NCBI RefSeq assembly: GCF_000006405.1
Contig: NW_003206658.1
Location: forward strand, 61,430-106,846
Length of the DNA stretch: 45,417 nucleotides
Source: Perkinsus marinus ATCC 50983
Taxonomy: Eukaryota > Perkinsozoa > Perkinsida > Perkinsidae
Direction of reading: 5' to 3'
Part shown: piece by piece, positions 34,801 to 45,358 of the stretch
How positions within the stretch are numbered: the first letter of the stretch is position 1
Layout: each line of letters begins with the position of its first letter
Program-made: the position numbers and the translations under genes
The notes under the pieces: model-generated
The model's database searches: none
Seen by the model: the letters and a program-made list of their open reading frames with translations, nothing else
Told to the model about the DNA's origin: nothing

Positions 34801-37800
34801 ACTCGCTCCGAGCAACGACGTCACTCACGCGCTTGAAAATAGTAAATTGAATAACCTAAGCGCCTGCCCTCAGAGCTTTAGTCGCTCTGGCACATTGGGT
34901 CTTTCAAGCTTCCGCGGTAAACATTGGTCATTGCTTAGGTAAAGATCCAACTACCCGCGGACATGCCAGACCTTGTTGGAAATGAGGTTCGAAGACTTTC
35001 CATTGTCGGCATCAACGTCCCCAGCGGTGGATTCTTCCCGGGCCGCCTGGGGGCTGAGATAACTGACCAAAACGATGAGTACCCGTGGTACACCGAGTCT
35101 GTCGGCGATTTCATATGGAAGTCACCGGACACTGGGCGGACTATCGCCAGGCTCGTTGATAACGGTCTTGATGGGAATAGTAGACCCTATAAGGGCGATC
35201 AGAGTAACGTCATTTACGCCCAACTGCTGTTGGGGGCTACACTAAGGACGCTCCAAGGAGCTCCTTCGGCTGCCAAATCCAAATTGACAATAAATCTACC
35301 TGAAGGATATACCTGTGTAGCGGTGGAGAGTGTTGGGATGGACTTGGAACACTTCGGAGCTGTAATCCCTCAGGGCAGAGGCATGGTGGCGTCGGCGAAC
35401 TGGACGTATGCTGATAACAAATGTATTCTTGCTTTACCCGAGAACGGTGTTGTCCATGCGGGGAGCTCCTTGTTTATAAGAATCACCGTGGACAACCCCA
35501 CGACGGCTCTAAGTGCCTCGGACGAGTCAAACGTGTGGACCGTCGAACTGGAGGGTGCTGGAGATGCTTACACCAGCGGCGTTATGAAGCGAACAACCGC
35601 TGAGGTCTTCAAGGGCGACGGTAGGCTCGGAAGGGCTCCTCTTTTTTGAGTATCTAGAGCGTCCGTCTCAGAAAGCGCAGGAGGGACCGTCTCACCGTCG
35701 AGAAGATGGTCCGGCAACAAAGCGGTGATTGCCCTGTGCTGTGGAGTTCAGTGAGATCTGTGGTAGGTACTGGGCAAGATGTCTTTGTTGCACATTGAGC
35801 CTTCCGAATGGATCGGCGGAGCGACGCATCTTATCCGAATCTTCTTTGCCACGGAGCAAGACATTACCATCGGTGGACAAATCGAAGTGCTCCTGCCGGT
35901 CGGCTTCATCGTCCCTAGTCCCTGCGAGGCGGCCGATCTCGACCGCCGGGTGTACACGCTGAGCTCAACCGTGCCGACAACCTTGCGCGTTATGGGCCTC
36001 GAGGCCGGGTGTCGTGTCGTCACTGAGGGCGCTCATAATGGTGCCGCTGTGACCGTATCGGGCAGACTGGTCGCTAGGCAACGGTATGCGTTCGGCCTGG
36101 TCGTGCGGAATCCACCAGTGTACAACTCGACGCATCAGGACTCGTGGTTCCTCTACTCTAGGGACTATAGCGGTCGTAGGATGGACGGGTCCTATGGAAG
36201 CGTGCCTCTCAACGAAGGCGAGCCGACAACTTCTGGGTCATGGGGAATGTACCAGGAAAGCCTACCAGGAGATTCCTTCAACGTAACTGTCACTGATCTT
36301 CGACCGTTTGCTTTGAGCGACCAATACGCTCGGGTGGTCGTTGGCTCGATAAAGCTCCCTATGACGTTCACTGGTGCTGTAAGAGTGACAGCCCCTCAGG
36401 GATTCCTATGGCGCAACGTGGACGCCTCGGGGTTTGCGATGAACCCTTCGGATGGCAGTAACTACAGCGCGGCTTGGCCCGGTGGAGTGCCATCTGTTGC
36501 TTATGGTAATCAACTCCTATTTCAAACGGCCACTTATAGCGGAGCTCACACCTACGGCTTCGAGGTGGACGTAGAGGTCCCTGATAGAAATCCGGGCTAC
36601 AGCGAGTGGCGAATCGAGGCAGGTTGGGACGCAACAACCCCGGAGGCCCGGCCTTGTATAGGGATAGTCACTGGCCTCCCAGTGAAAGCCCTCTCCGAAG
36701 GATTCGTCCGGCATACCTATAACGCAGTAGGACAACAGAATGCGGTCATGTTTCGGATAAGAACAGAAACTCATCTGTACGGACCTGGCGGAATTGTGAT
36801 AGAAATGCCCCTAGGATTCTCGTCGGTGCCTTATTGTATGCCACTGGGAATCAACAATGGTCCCAGTACCTTCCCGAGCGACATTCATTGTGCGTATATG
36901 TCCGCGATAAGCCCGTATCCAGCGATATCGATAATTGGTAGTCGAACTGGTGGGATACCAGCGGGGCTTTACGAGTGGCGACTGGTCCTCAACAATCCCG
37001 ATGAAGTGTCTGAGCTGGTCACGGATGACGCGACTGACTGTGGCTGGAACCACTGTTTCACTTTTTATGCCCTCGGAGACGTCCTGGACTTCGCGACAGC
37101 GATCGACTACCAACTGACCGTTAAAGGTGTGCCGACGGAACAGGTGCGAGTTGCTCGGCCTCCTCATAGGTTTTCCCATTACGAGGAAGATGGTCGAGGC
37201 CCGGATACCTTTCTTGAGCGCTCAGGAGCGTCTGGACACCGGGAGGGATGATCGTCCTGGACGGAGGAACAACATCATATTCGCTTTCCAATTGAGTTCG
37301 GACACTCTCGGCTCGGACAATGACGGTTCCCCGATGGTATTCTCCCTTCGTGGGCCGGAAGGCTTCATCTTTGCCGAGGATTGCCTGAGTACAGTCGAGG
37401 TAGCGGAGGCTAAAGTCTTTGGTAGCTCTGCTCGATGGCCTCCTGAGTACGCCCCATGGCCGTCCTCCGTCGCAGTAGTTGAGTGCGTCGGGTTGGGTTC
37501 CGAGGCGGCGATTAGCATGTTGCCGGGTGAGGGCTCTGGTTTGATCTCTGGGAAAGGCATCTTCTCCCGCATCTCCGCTCAGGTCTCGAAGGGAATAAAT
37601 TGTATGCAATTCGAATAGGGGTGGTCCGAAATCCGGAGGTCACCCCGCCGATCAACGAATGGACGATCTCTTTCAACAGCGAGACCAGTGAACCCTTCGA
37701 CGGTTTCGATCTCGGCACTGCCGAAATGGCGACAGTCGAGCCAGTCAGTACAGCCGTGTAGGCGACCCATTGTCGGCTAGGGCTTCAATACTCTCTCAGA

Positions 37801-40800
37801 ACCTCCGTGGATGCTGAAGCCAGGCTCAACCCGTTGAGTATCAATTTCATACCGCGTCAAACGGTGAACCCTGTGAATACTCGGGCTGCGGGGGCCTTCC
37901 TCCTCGTTGGAGCACCGTCGGGCTTCAAGTTTGCCCATGAAAGCGGCACCTGCAAAGCGCATGTTATTGAGCGGCCCTACTATGACGATCGTGGCGAATA
38001 CAACTCGGGGGGTCAGTGGAACGAGGAAGACTCCTTCTGCATCATACCAGATGTAGCTCAAGATTCTTTGGTGAGCCTCTGGTTCCCCTGCGATTGGTTC
38101 CCATGGTGCGATCTTAGATTTTGCGCCTCAGAAGCACGGTGAAAATGGTCTCTGACAGAGACTATATCATCATCGTGGGAGTTTATAATCCTGTCACAGT
38201 CACGGCAGTGGGGGAGAAGCCTGGCTCATGGCGGCTCGAGACGTACCTTGGGGAATCGATCAATCCGGAACTTATCCTCGATGAGAATACAATGGAAGGC
38301 TTCGTCGTCAACGAGGCGCTCAACGCCTGGGAGTATGTCAACGTGGACGAACAGGGTCGCAACCAGGTGAGGGTGCCAAAGACAATCATTCGGTTGCAGG
38401 TGGCGTTCGAGGGCGTAGGACTGACAAGTATGAGTTTAACTCCTCAGGTTAACGGCAATTCCATCGTGCGCAACTTACGTTTGAGGCTGCAGTTCCCCGA
38501 CCGACTTGTTGATGGTGACACGGTCGAAATCAAGGCACCGGAAGGCTTCCCTCTGGAGGATCCCCAGTCACCAGGCACTTGTTGGAATCTCACGTTCGTC
38601 CAACAGCCTGGCGTGACCGGTGTCCTCCCCAATTCTCTCGTCAACTGTTCCCAAGGTCTCCTGACTATCCAAATCCGCGACCTCTACCCGCGTGAGTCAG
38701 ACCTCACTTTTACTCTCAACACTCGCAACCCTCCGTCCACCCCATTCATCACCCATAACTGGTGGATTGCTCGTCACTATGCCACCATGGGCATTCAGAG
38801 CTCTCAAGCGATCGAGGGCTGGCGAATCATTCCGCTTTTGCTAAATGCAACTGTGATGGTCACTGGACCCTTACTGAGAGCTACGGTGACGTCCAGCGTC
38901 CAAGTCAGCTTTATTAGCATCAGCCAGGCGGATACTGTCTTCGTTGAGGTTGCCGAACCGCTCGGTTTCGACTTTTCTGCCGCGGCGGCTTACAAGTCTG
39001 ATCCGACCGCTGCGCCACGAAATTCCCTGAGTGTGGCCTCCCAGGATAGGCTGGTGGTGACTGAACGGACCGGATCCTCGATAAGATTCCAGGCTGAGAT
39101 TGCTGGTGGCGAGTTATTGGTGTACGTCATCACTGACGTTTGGCTGGGGGACGTTGGTGGCCCTACCCGATGGCATCTCCATACGAGCTACTTTGAGGTG
39201 GGCCCCTCCCATCAAGGAACGCACTACTGCACCTTGTGTATTGTATTTGCGAAACGACGAAGGTGTCCCCGATCGTAATGTTTCAACGTTGAAATCACAT
39301 ATCTTGACATTGTTCCGCAGTGATGAGTCGAGTAGTTCACGTGGATTTAGGTGGTTCAAGATGTACGGTCCGATCTGGAGGGATTTAGACTACCTGGTGA
39401 CCTGCCAATCCAATCATCACTCGTAGAAGGGTCTCACTCTAGGTGTCCTGACTATTGAATCGAAGGAGATACTCTCTGAATACGTTCAGCAAGCGGTGCA
39501 GTATCCAATACGATCGCAGTGGGGTGTCCGAACTGACAGCAGGGCCATGGTGGTCTTCGTCTTCTTCCTCACCCAAAGTGTACCACCAGGAGGGGTGATC
39601 CGTCTGACCACGGGTGGATACTCTGTTGAGGGGGATTTCGACCTTGCCCAGGCTGATGGTACCAACGTGACCGCTGCTGTAGGAGGACTTTAACTCCATG
39701 TAGGTCGTCATATCAATACAACTGTTGTTTACTACGAGGGCAATAGACTAATAGCTCGACTAAAGCAAGAGGGTCTGACGCTCGCTAGAGGTATCCTCTA
39801 TCATTCTACTGTAGCCTCTACTGTGCCCCGTAGAGTACCGTCTCGTTGTAACGTGCTTTACACCATCTAAAGTAGCAGTAGGACTCAGTGCTTGGCGACT
39901 GGAGACCTGGGGTGCTGAAGGGAACCATCCTGATGGTAGCGATAGAGCTCTCCCAGTCGTTATGAGGATCTCGGGCCGTTTCAGTTGATGCTGACGGTCT
40001 GCTGGCACTGCCACTGAATACTGATGATGGCCTTACTAGTAGGGTCACTTGAATGAGCATATCCTTCGGTCGGCAACCTTAGGTGGCTTCAAGTTGGTAT
40101 ACCCACTGGAACTAGTAGTTGGTGCTGTACGTAGCCCACCAAATGCGGTTATTGAAGTCAGTGTATTGCTGAGCCCGGGGGCCGCACGGTAGGGTCTCAC
40201 CTACACGTCCTACCACTCCTTGGCCTTATCGTCGTCAGACCTTCTGAAGCGACGATAGTAGCACCACCGACCTTCGTCTTCCCAGAGGATTGCCTCGCCT
40301 TCGGAGGAACGTCTCGTGTTGTAACACGCGGATGATCACCGCCACCCGATACGCGTGGAGGCTACATCGGCCTTTCAGGTCGTCACGAGTTGCACAGCCT
40401 CAGCAACTGTGGGTGACCGCCCTACTGCCAAGCTGGCTTTTCGAACCGCTATTTCTGAGCCAACTTATGGCCTCGTTCTGAAGGTGAAGCCTGTTCGATG
40501 AGCTAGTGAAGCGAAGACTTCGCGGTTTAGGTTTTGACACCGTCTCGAACGCCCGTTGACACAGTGCAGTGGTTCGTGGATGCCAGACTGATCTCAGGGG
40601 AGAGGATAGGCTGGGGTGAGAGCACGGCACAGTTCGAGGTCGTGCAGATGAGGTGAGCGTGTGGTATGGGATGACATTTCCCGACTGCTGGTGATGTCTT
40701 AGGTCAGTAAGCATCACATACGCTTCAGTGACGAGCATCGTGAGCCAAACAGCTTTCACTTTCGAGAATGTAAGTCCTCGAGGTCGTGTGCCCTCGAAAT

Positions 40801-42144
40801 TCGAGGCTCGAATGGGCGCGTAGGTTCTCCAAGTCAGCGCTGGTGCAGAACTGATGGTTGTTTATCCGCCAGGCTTTGGGTTTTCCTGTAGCACACTGCA
40901 GAAGATTTCGCTGCCATTCTATTCGGTGGAAGTGCGCTGCCTTCAACCTCGGATGTGCCCGTCAACGAGTGCCCTCAGAATGTTGCTGACATCTGCAGAG
41001 TCGATGACTCAACTGATCCGAGTAGGCCGTACTTAGTTGTCACTCTCACTGAAACACTGGTGGGTCGATATAATGCGGCAAATCCGAAGTGGTGGAGGAG
41101 TTGGTCAGTTCCCTGGCGATTACGCCTTTGTTATCGACGCAATCATGCCTGAGGAGCGACCAACATATACAGGGTTTGATTTGATCCTCACGCTCGATGC
41201 TAATGTGAGTCACCTTGAAGTACTCCTAAACTGCTATCATTGAGATGGTCGTAGGTTATCGATGCAGCTACCGGTGTCATGGGCCCGAGTTTCGACGACG
41301 GGGCTCAGCAGGGAGCGGGACCGATTCTTGTGCAGACTGTCCCCAGGCCAGATTGTCTACGATGGTGAGAGCCCATGTCGTGACTGTGGTGGGTATTCGC
41401 TATCAGGTACCCATCTACAGTCCAGGCCGACACCAAACTCGGAGTGGAAGTACGGTTCGAGGTCCTGCAGCAAATTACCCCAGGTCCTGTTGGGGCCATC
41501 CTCATAGTGTTTCCACCGGGTATGTCTTTTGAAATAAGACTGATGAGGGAGAAAGGCCACTGCTTAGACTTCGTGCACGCCGTAGAGCATACGACTGATG
41601 TTCTCAACTTACAGAATTTCCCGGTGGACACAACTGAGGACAAGTGGGTTGATTTCACTCAGAAAGTAAGACACTCTGACTATCATCAGGTGAGCTCGGC
41701 AACTTTCTCAGGAACGTTTGCTCATCCACGCCTCTCCCAGTGATACTATCCTGAAGATGGAGTACTGGTTCCGATTCCCAGTGTATGTCCCGCAACACAT
41801 GCCACCGACAAACGTCTGGTGGGTCTCTTTTCGGCCCAGCTATTCCTCGGCACCTCGTCAGGTTCGTCACACTATGCGATCAGAGTGGCGGGTGCTCCTC
41901 GATTCGGGACTCCGGTGTAGAAAGGTGTCTGCCTGGTCCGCAAAGCCTTTGTATTCAGGTGATCGTGACCATGCCCATCGGAGGCTTCGATATCGGTGAT
42001 GTCCATCCGAACACCCAGTTGAGGCTCATAGCATTCGCGGCCTCTCCGATTCATCCTTCACTTCTTCTCACACTGGTGAGTCCTGCCTCATTAGTCTATT
42101 AAGAAACCTCCCAGCAGGTTATAACACTGTTGTATAGTTGCTAG
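28401..42144 (+). CDS. Giant multi-exon, Cys-rich tandem-domain protein (probable surface protein)
   Basis: Seen: a continuous plus-strand series of exons joined by GT-AG introns, mostly 40-60 nt. Phase-checked exons include 28401-28670, 32941-33960, 34015-34262, 34939-35620, 35779-37143, 37226-37538, 37583-37757, 37800-38070, 38118 to about 39260, 39443 on, and 41959-42075. The first 4 kb encodes Cys-rich modules, the last 9 kb about fifteen copies of a 150-200 aa domain. The last exons read SLLLTL|VITLLYSC-stop, a short hydrophobic end that might anchor the protein. Known: I recall similar modules from large dinoflagellate/perkinsid proteins; no function is established. Inferred: an extracellular beta-sandwich repeat protein for adhesion, surface coat or matrix. 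Whether it is one gene, and whether the decayed-looking parts at 28.7-32.5 and 39.7-41.0 kb are intact, is not certain. Confidence 0.6.
28946..29135 (-). mobile_element. hAT-like MITE, copy E (~190 bp)
   Basis: Reverse orientation with CAGTG at its left and ATATTCCAACACAG at its right, plus the shared GTGACAATATGAAAATTC block. The target duplication is no longer convincing (4 of 8). It lies between exon-like pieces of the giant gene. Confidence 0.7.
29860..30960 (+). CDS. Giant gene block 2: repeated CYC and CPT modules
   Basis: Exon-like pieces: KVVITIPQGMENLDGDTF (about 29890-29946); CYCPSYDNSGGSDECQ with IGIINFYTAELC (about 30006-30130); EHSFKLRVGCPTNACAAAD (about 30375-30440); VCYCDGSCGNDS ending at 30817. 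A 54-nt intron (30818-30871) keeps phase into DYFKVGILRL. The CYC...C and V-x-C-x4-C patterns recur near 31750 and 32270, so this is at least a two-fold repeated module. Exact borders of the first pieces are not fixed. Confidence 0.5.
31132..31304 (-). mobile_element. hAT-like MITE, copy F (173 bp)
   Basis: Reverse orientation: CAATGTGAAGATATGCAC left, GTTCAACACTG right, with the AGTCAACTACATGTG block. No target duplication remains visible (2 of 8), suggesting an old copy. It lies in an intronic part of the giant gene. Confidence 0.72.
31680..32500 (+). CDS. Giant gene block 3: second set of Cys-rich modules
   Basis: Readable pieces in differing frames: DVAVKTAGIMALCYCGIIEN followed by NACGDHSYWVVAGRFTVGHY (31700-31840); FTVATNAWNCPDVTAVGC (about 32112-32165); GYSYVQVECDAKNQCTGNAY (about 32235-32310); and LDSLDWIVLTGSG (about 32370-32410). 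The order CYC module then V-x-C module repeats block 2. Splice sites between the pieces are not settled, and hAT-like copy G follows at 32508. Confidence 0.5.
32508..32692 (+). mobile_element. hAT-like MITE, copy G (185 bp)
   Basis: CAGTGTTGGAATATATGTTC start, CACACACTG end, flanks CTCTCTAG and CTCCACAG agreeing at 5 of 8. It is close to the family consensus in length and ends, and lies in an intron of the giant gene upstream of the exon at 32941. Confidence 0.82.
32941..34262 (+). CDS. Giant gene block 4: 340-codon exon plus short exon
   Basis: Exon 32941-33960 follows acceptor TTTACCACAG, and its 54-nt intron (33961-34014) keeps phase into 34015-34262. Features: RVVIKVPRMFDIHYSD (repeat signature), QNYHMVVVGSTSTGANY, the Cys pair segment ACCGSKSCGTSS, then the next domain IDFEIRGGDNITTGPIKAG. 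The exon ends ...FPNNK and the long intron 34263-34938 follows, which joins in phase to VKIQLPADMP. Confidence 0.75.
34489..34763 (+). repeat. 47-bp tandem repeat, six copies, inside an intron
   Basis: Units start at 34489, 34536, 34583, 34630, 34677 and 34724 with GAACTGTTATACAG and are nearly identical. Each contains CTGTTATACAGTTGAAGG with a partial internal symmetry. The array fills much of the 676-nt intron 34263-34938 of the giant gene and directly abuts a palindrome. Confidence 0.95.
34764..34800. repeat. Perfect palindrome, 18-bp arms, 1-base centre
   Basis: AGCACTATAGACGAGCAA, one G, then the exact reverse complement. It begins one base after the 47-bp array. The design (long perfect arms, single central base) matches the palindrome at 14194-14222, although the sequences differ. 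Confidence 0.95.
34939..35620 (+). CDS. Giant gene block 5: domain exon
   Basis: Begins in phase after TTGCTTAG with VKIQLPADMP, then YPWYTESVGDFIW, and a second half with LTINLPEGYTCVAVESVG and ITVDNPTTALSASDESN. It thus holds one complete and one partial copy of the P-x-G-[FY] / N-P domain. The donor at 35621 (GTAGGC) leaves one base, but the next long frame needs zero, so a small exon or a different splice site between 35621 and 35778 is missing from this model. Confidence 0.7.
35779..37143 (+). CDS. Giant gene block 6: 455-codon exon with three domain copies
   Basis: The exon may start at 35767 or 35779, both following AG in the same frame, and ends at GAACAG|GTGCGA. Three repeats are clear: IEVLLPVGFIVPSPC with VVRNPPVYNS; VRVTAPQGFLW with VEVPDRNPGYSEWRIEA; IVIEMPLGFSSVPYC with VLNNPDEVSE. 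Each repeat runs hydrophobic-P-x-G-F, Cys, then about 90 residues later N-P followed by W and alternating hydrophobics, typical of an Ig-like beta-sandwich. The intron to the next exon is 82 nt, in phase. Confidence 0.8.
37226..38070 (+). CDS. Giant gene block 7: three exons, two domain copies
   Basis: Exons 37226-37538, 37583-37757 and 37800-38070, with introns of 44 and 42 nt, both exactly in phase; the frame appears broken without them. Repeats: LRGPEGFIFAEDCL ... AIRIGVVRNPEVTPP ... NEWTISF, then VGAPSGFKFAHESGTC. The intron 38071-38117 (47 nt) leads in phase to the next exon. Confidence 0.82.
38118..39262 (+). CDS. Giant gene block 8: long exon with two domain copies
   Basis: Starts ILRLRSTVKMVSDRD just after GATCTTAG and reads YIIIVGVYNPVTV ... 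GSWRLETYL, then VEIKAPEGFPLEDPQSPGTC ... TRNPPSTPFITHNWW, then VEVAEPLGFDFSA ... GPTRWHLHTSYF. The donor is one of two candidates (39198 or about 39263). The latter fits a 58-nt intron ending GTTCCGCAG and keeps phase into DESSSSRGFRWF. Confidence 0.75.
39443..42144 (+). CDS. Giant gene block 9: C-terminal domains in many short exons
   Basis: Pieces in order: GVLTIESKEILSEYV with VIRLTTGGYSVEGDFDL (39443-39690); SPPNAVIEVSVLLSPG (about 40130); PTFVFPEDCLAFGG (about 40267); YGLVLKVKP and TPVDTVQWFVDARL (40460-40600); LMVVYPPGFGFSC (about 40853); DYAFVIDAIMPEERP to DAN|GTGAGT (about 41110-41205); VIDAATGVMGPSFDDG; VGAILIVFPPGMSFEI; EYWFRFPVYVPQHMPP (41760-41800); VIVTMPIGGFDIGDV (41959-42075); a 42-nt intron; then VITLLYSC and a stop. 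Several joins (39.7-40.2 kb and 40.6-40.8 kb) are unresolved. The true end could lie further right, since exon-like reading continues to about 42.8 kb. Confidence 0.55.
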
Positions 42145-43164
42145 CAAGCATGATCATTTTCTGTAGGATCATCCTATCGATGTTGTAGACACCATGTGAT
42201 ACTTGAGTTCAACCAGTTTCAGACAACGTATCGGAGTACTCCAACATGTGAATCCATGAGAGTCTCGTTAGTCGACCAGACGAGTCGGGGTTGTGAGTCG
42301 GATGTGATGGAGTAATTCGGTTAAGGAGTTTTAACTGGACTGATTTGGGCGTCGACGCCTTATGGGGTGTATCCCTGGTGGGAGTCCATCGTTCGGCCAA
42401 ATGAGTTCACTCGAAAATTTGACGATGACCTATCGTTGAGGGAGTCCAAGATCATGCCGGAAGGTGAAGAAACAGGCACACAACAGAGCCACGAAACGAA
42501 CCTCCATGTTGAATGATTCGTTTCAAATTGAAACTTTTAATCTCTTGAACCCCATCGGAGACGAAGATTGGAAACATCTATTTCCTGCATATATTCCTGC
42601 GTATTGCGAAGAAATAGACAAACTATGACAAGCAACAGAACAGCTCACTGCTAGCCATAACTGGTCGGACAGATTCCATAGCATACGACTATTGGACGTT
42701 CAACCTCGAGTTCGTGTGTGACTCTGAAGGGGAACGCCGACACCACGGCTTAGTTAGACTTGCACCGATGCACATTAGCATACGAGGGATCATGGGCCTA
42801 TCTCGCGAATTTTCACAATTTAAACACCATTTGACCAGCCAACTCATATGCGATAACTATGCACATGTTCACACATTACAACGGGCGTCTGGGCAGGCAG
42901 AGAGTACTTATGAATTACCACATGCTTTGCCTAGGCCTTCAATCGTCGCTTACGAATGCCTTTTGGGTTTATGTGATTTCATCTGCTGCTGGGTTCTATA
43001 CGATGATAGTTGAGGCACTCTCACTCCATGAACATCATTAAATCTACCTCGAAGATTATACTAATAAGCGCTATATGACGCACAAGTATCGGAGGTTCCC
43101 CTCTCCTGCCAAAACTAGTTTAACACAATAGTTACGAGTGCATAAATGAACAACGTTTTCTTGT
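42145..43164. other. Region between the giant gene and the type I membrane gene
   Basis: Convergent intergenic or 3' part of the giant gene. Plus-strand pieces NWTDLGVDALWGVSLVGVH (about 42340-42395) and IAYDYWTFNLEFVCDSEGE (about 42680-42737) look exon-like but have no phase-checked joins. No repeat or RNA gene is seen. Confidence 0.4.
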
Positions 43165-43748
43165 TTAGTGTACGTAATAATCAACTTCGCTTTCCTCTCC
43201 CTCCTCTAGGGTCTCGTGGTTGGGGACGAGCTTAGCGACCACCTTGGCATTCGCCCATCGGCGAAACCTTTTAGCGAGACGGTCCATACAGCATAAAATA
43301 ATAAAGGTCAGGATGGTGCCAACCAGAGATGCAATTAATCTGAAAGGAAGACGATTCGCTCGAGGAGTGGTATGAGAACTTACTGAGTTGGTGAGAAGAA
43401 TTCTTCCACAGCAGCCATAAACCCAGTAGTGTTGCTGCTGATATCACCACTAGGTAGAGTAGCGTTAGAGTCTTGGTCAGAGTACACCATATCCCCCAGA
43501 GCGTCCATGGTAGCGTTTAACCTGAACAAGTTGATAAGCCAGACCAAGACAACTTCCACTTACATTTTGTCGAAGTGTTCTATCGCTCCAGGCACTGCTG
43601 GATGAAGGTTGAAGGTAAGCTGAAGGGAAGATAGTCGAACCAGCAGTCAATAGTAAGTTAAGGTTACCTCAGATTGAGGAGCTGGAGTAGGGACGGCAAT
43701 AATGCCGAGGAGTAATAGGATACGGGTAGCTTTCAAAGCAATGTTCAT
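43165..43748 (-). CDS. Small type I membrane glycoprotein (149 aa)
   Basis: Complete four-exon model: 43668-43748, 43564-43619, 43384-43521 and 43165-43339. Introns of 48, 42 and 44 nt are all GT-AG with phases agreeing. Seen: an N-terminal signal peptide (MNIALKATRILLLLGIIAV then PTPAPQSE), a short lumenal part with three N-glycosylation sequons (NAT, NAT, NTT), one membrane span (LIASLVGTILTFIILCCM), a basic stop-transfer (RLAKRFRRWAN) and an acidic tail ending in VDYYVH. The family is not recognised. Topology suggests a surface or endomembrane protein. It faces the giant gene's 3' end on the opposite strand. Confidence 0.8.
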
Positions 43749-44373
43749 TGCGACCGAATGATCGATACGATCAGGTAGCTTGGTTAGGCCAAAACCGTGC
43801 GAGCTTTGGGGATTTGCCAGCCGTTTCAAAATGGTCATTTTAGGGCGAGCTCGGTTTAAGATGCGCCGTTGAAGTGTAGCACGCGCCATTCTGATCGATT
43901 TGCACGCTCCCGCGCACTTTCGTGAGCTTGCACGCAAATGACATCTTGGGGAATGGAAAGCCCCCGTTGACAGACGATGCCCGGCTCAATATTCAATCTT
44001 TCAGAGATGCTTGGATTGTCGCTCTCGGTAATGGTCACTACATGCTGAACTAGGCGGAATTACTGCACTCTGCCGAAGGCATGCTGATGAATCGACAGCT
44101 CAGAGTCAATTGAAACTAACCTAAATAACGAATAACACATGAATGTAGTCATCACGCTCTTTTGTTCCAAGGCTACGGCCGTTATCCTCTCTCTTCCTCC
44201 GTACCTGGCGACATTCTCATTCGATCCATCACCGCTTGAGTCTGCTACTCTTGGAATGATATTAAGGAATCATACACACCCGTAAACCCCGAGGGAAACG
44301 GTATAATAATCCTCCGTAAAGCGGGTTTTCAAAGCGTCTGGGTGCTAAGCGTTCACCGGGGCGAACGAGACAC
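43749..44373. other. Intergenic region
   Basis: Divergent space between the small membrane gene and the plus-strand gene at 44.4 kb. Minus-strand frames upstream of the signal-peptide Met have no better start. Nothing else is recognised. Confidence 0.4.
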
Positions 44374-45358
44374 GTGAAATCGGCCCATGGACAGAAGTGC
44401 AAGAGCAATGAGGAATTACTTCTGCTGAGAATCGATCCGAGGTGGACTTTTCTGTGGTCGGTAAGAATTGAACAGGACAGACTTCAGAATGCCCAGTCCA
44501 ACGAGTTTATGGACAATACTACGCTCATTGGCTACTACCGACTCTTTAAACGTATTGGGAGAGTTGTCGAGATCATCGTTCAACACAACTAAGGTCCTAA
44601 GGCTGCTTAATTGACCATCACGCTGCTACCAGATAGTATCGAGCAGAACGGTCGTGCGGAGATGAGGGGGCAATGCTAGTACCTCTATAGCATTCTGATA
44701 AAAGCTCATAGCGGCCCAGATGGTACACCACGCTCTGGTAACATTCGGGATACTGGATAAAGTGAGTAGCAGCTTATATATCTTCGACAACTCCAACTCC
44801 CAGCACTTGGAGTATGGTTTAGTGATGTCGACATACTGGGGAGGGCGTATGAGCTGACCAAAGTCATGGGAAGCGGTCTTTCCTTACTTCCGATCATTTT
44901 TACCCGTAGAAGTGTACTACTTGTTGTCCACTATACAAACTAGAATGGTACTGCAAACTCAACCGTGGGGTACCTCTCTAACCGTGTGTCTTGTTGAGGA
45001 CGCAGGTTCATGGGCCAATACCCCGCGTCCTTCCCTAACCCTGAGAGTCGATGTCGATACATGTGTATGAGTTGGACATCTAGGAAATCCGACTGAACGA
45101 ACCTAACGCTGTTGTCGATGGTACCTAGTAGGTGTTTAAGGACTTCACGCATGGTTCGTTTATGGATGTTTCTCGTCGTCGAGCTGCGAGAGCCTTCAAG
45201 GTGCTGTGAACCAAGAAGATGTATGTGGTATCAGTATCCGAACCCTGAGTATTTGACATGTTAGAGTCGTTCCGAGGGGGAAGTATTATGGTATTCTAGA
45301 TGACGCTGTCGAGGACGCCAAGTTTGGAGAGCTCACAGATCGTAAGGAGGATGCCTAA
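44374..45358 (+). CDS. Unidentified gene, five candidate exons
   Basis: Candidate exons: within 44374-44592 (SNEELLLLRIDPRWTFLW, frame open upstream), 44720-44846 (MVHHALVTFGILDK), 44910-45064 (VYYLLSTIQTRMVLQTQPWG), 45132-45200 (VFKDFTHGSFMDVSRRR) and about 45272-45358 (VVPRGKYYGILDDAVED, stop at 45356). Introns 44847-44909 (63 nt) and 45065-45131 (67 nt) are GT-AG and keep phase. The join after the first piece and the join to the last piece are not settled. No domain is recognised. The start codon is uncertain, and the first piece may belong to a separate gene. Confidence 0.5.
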
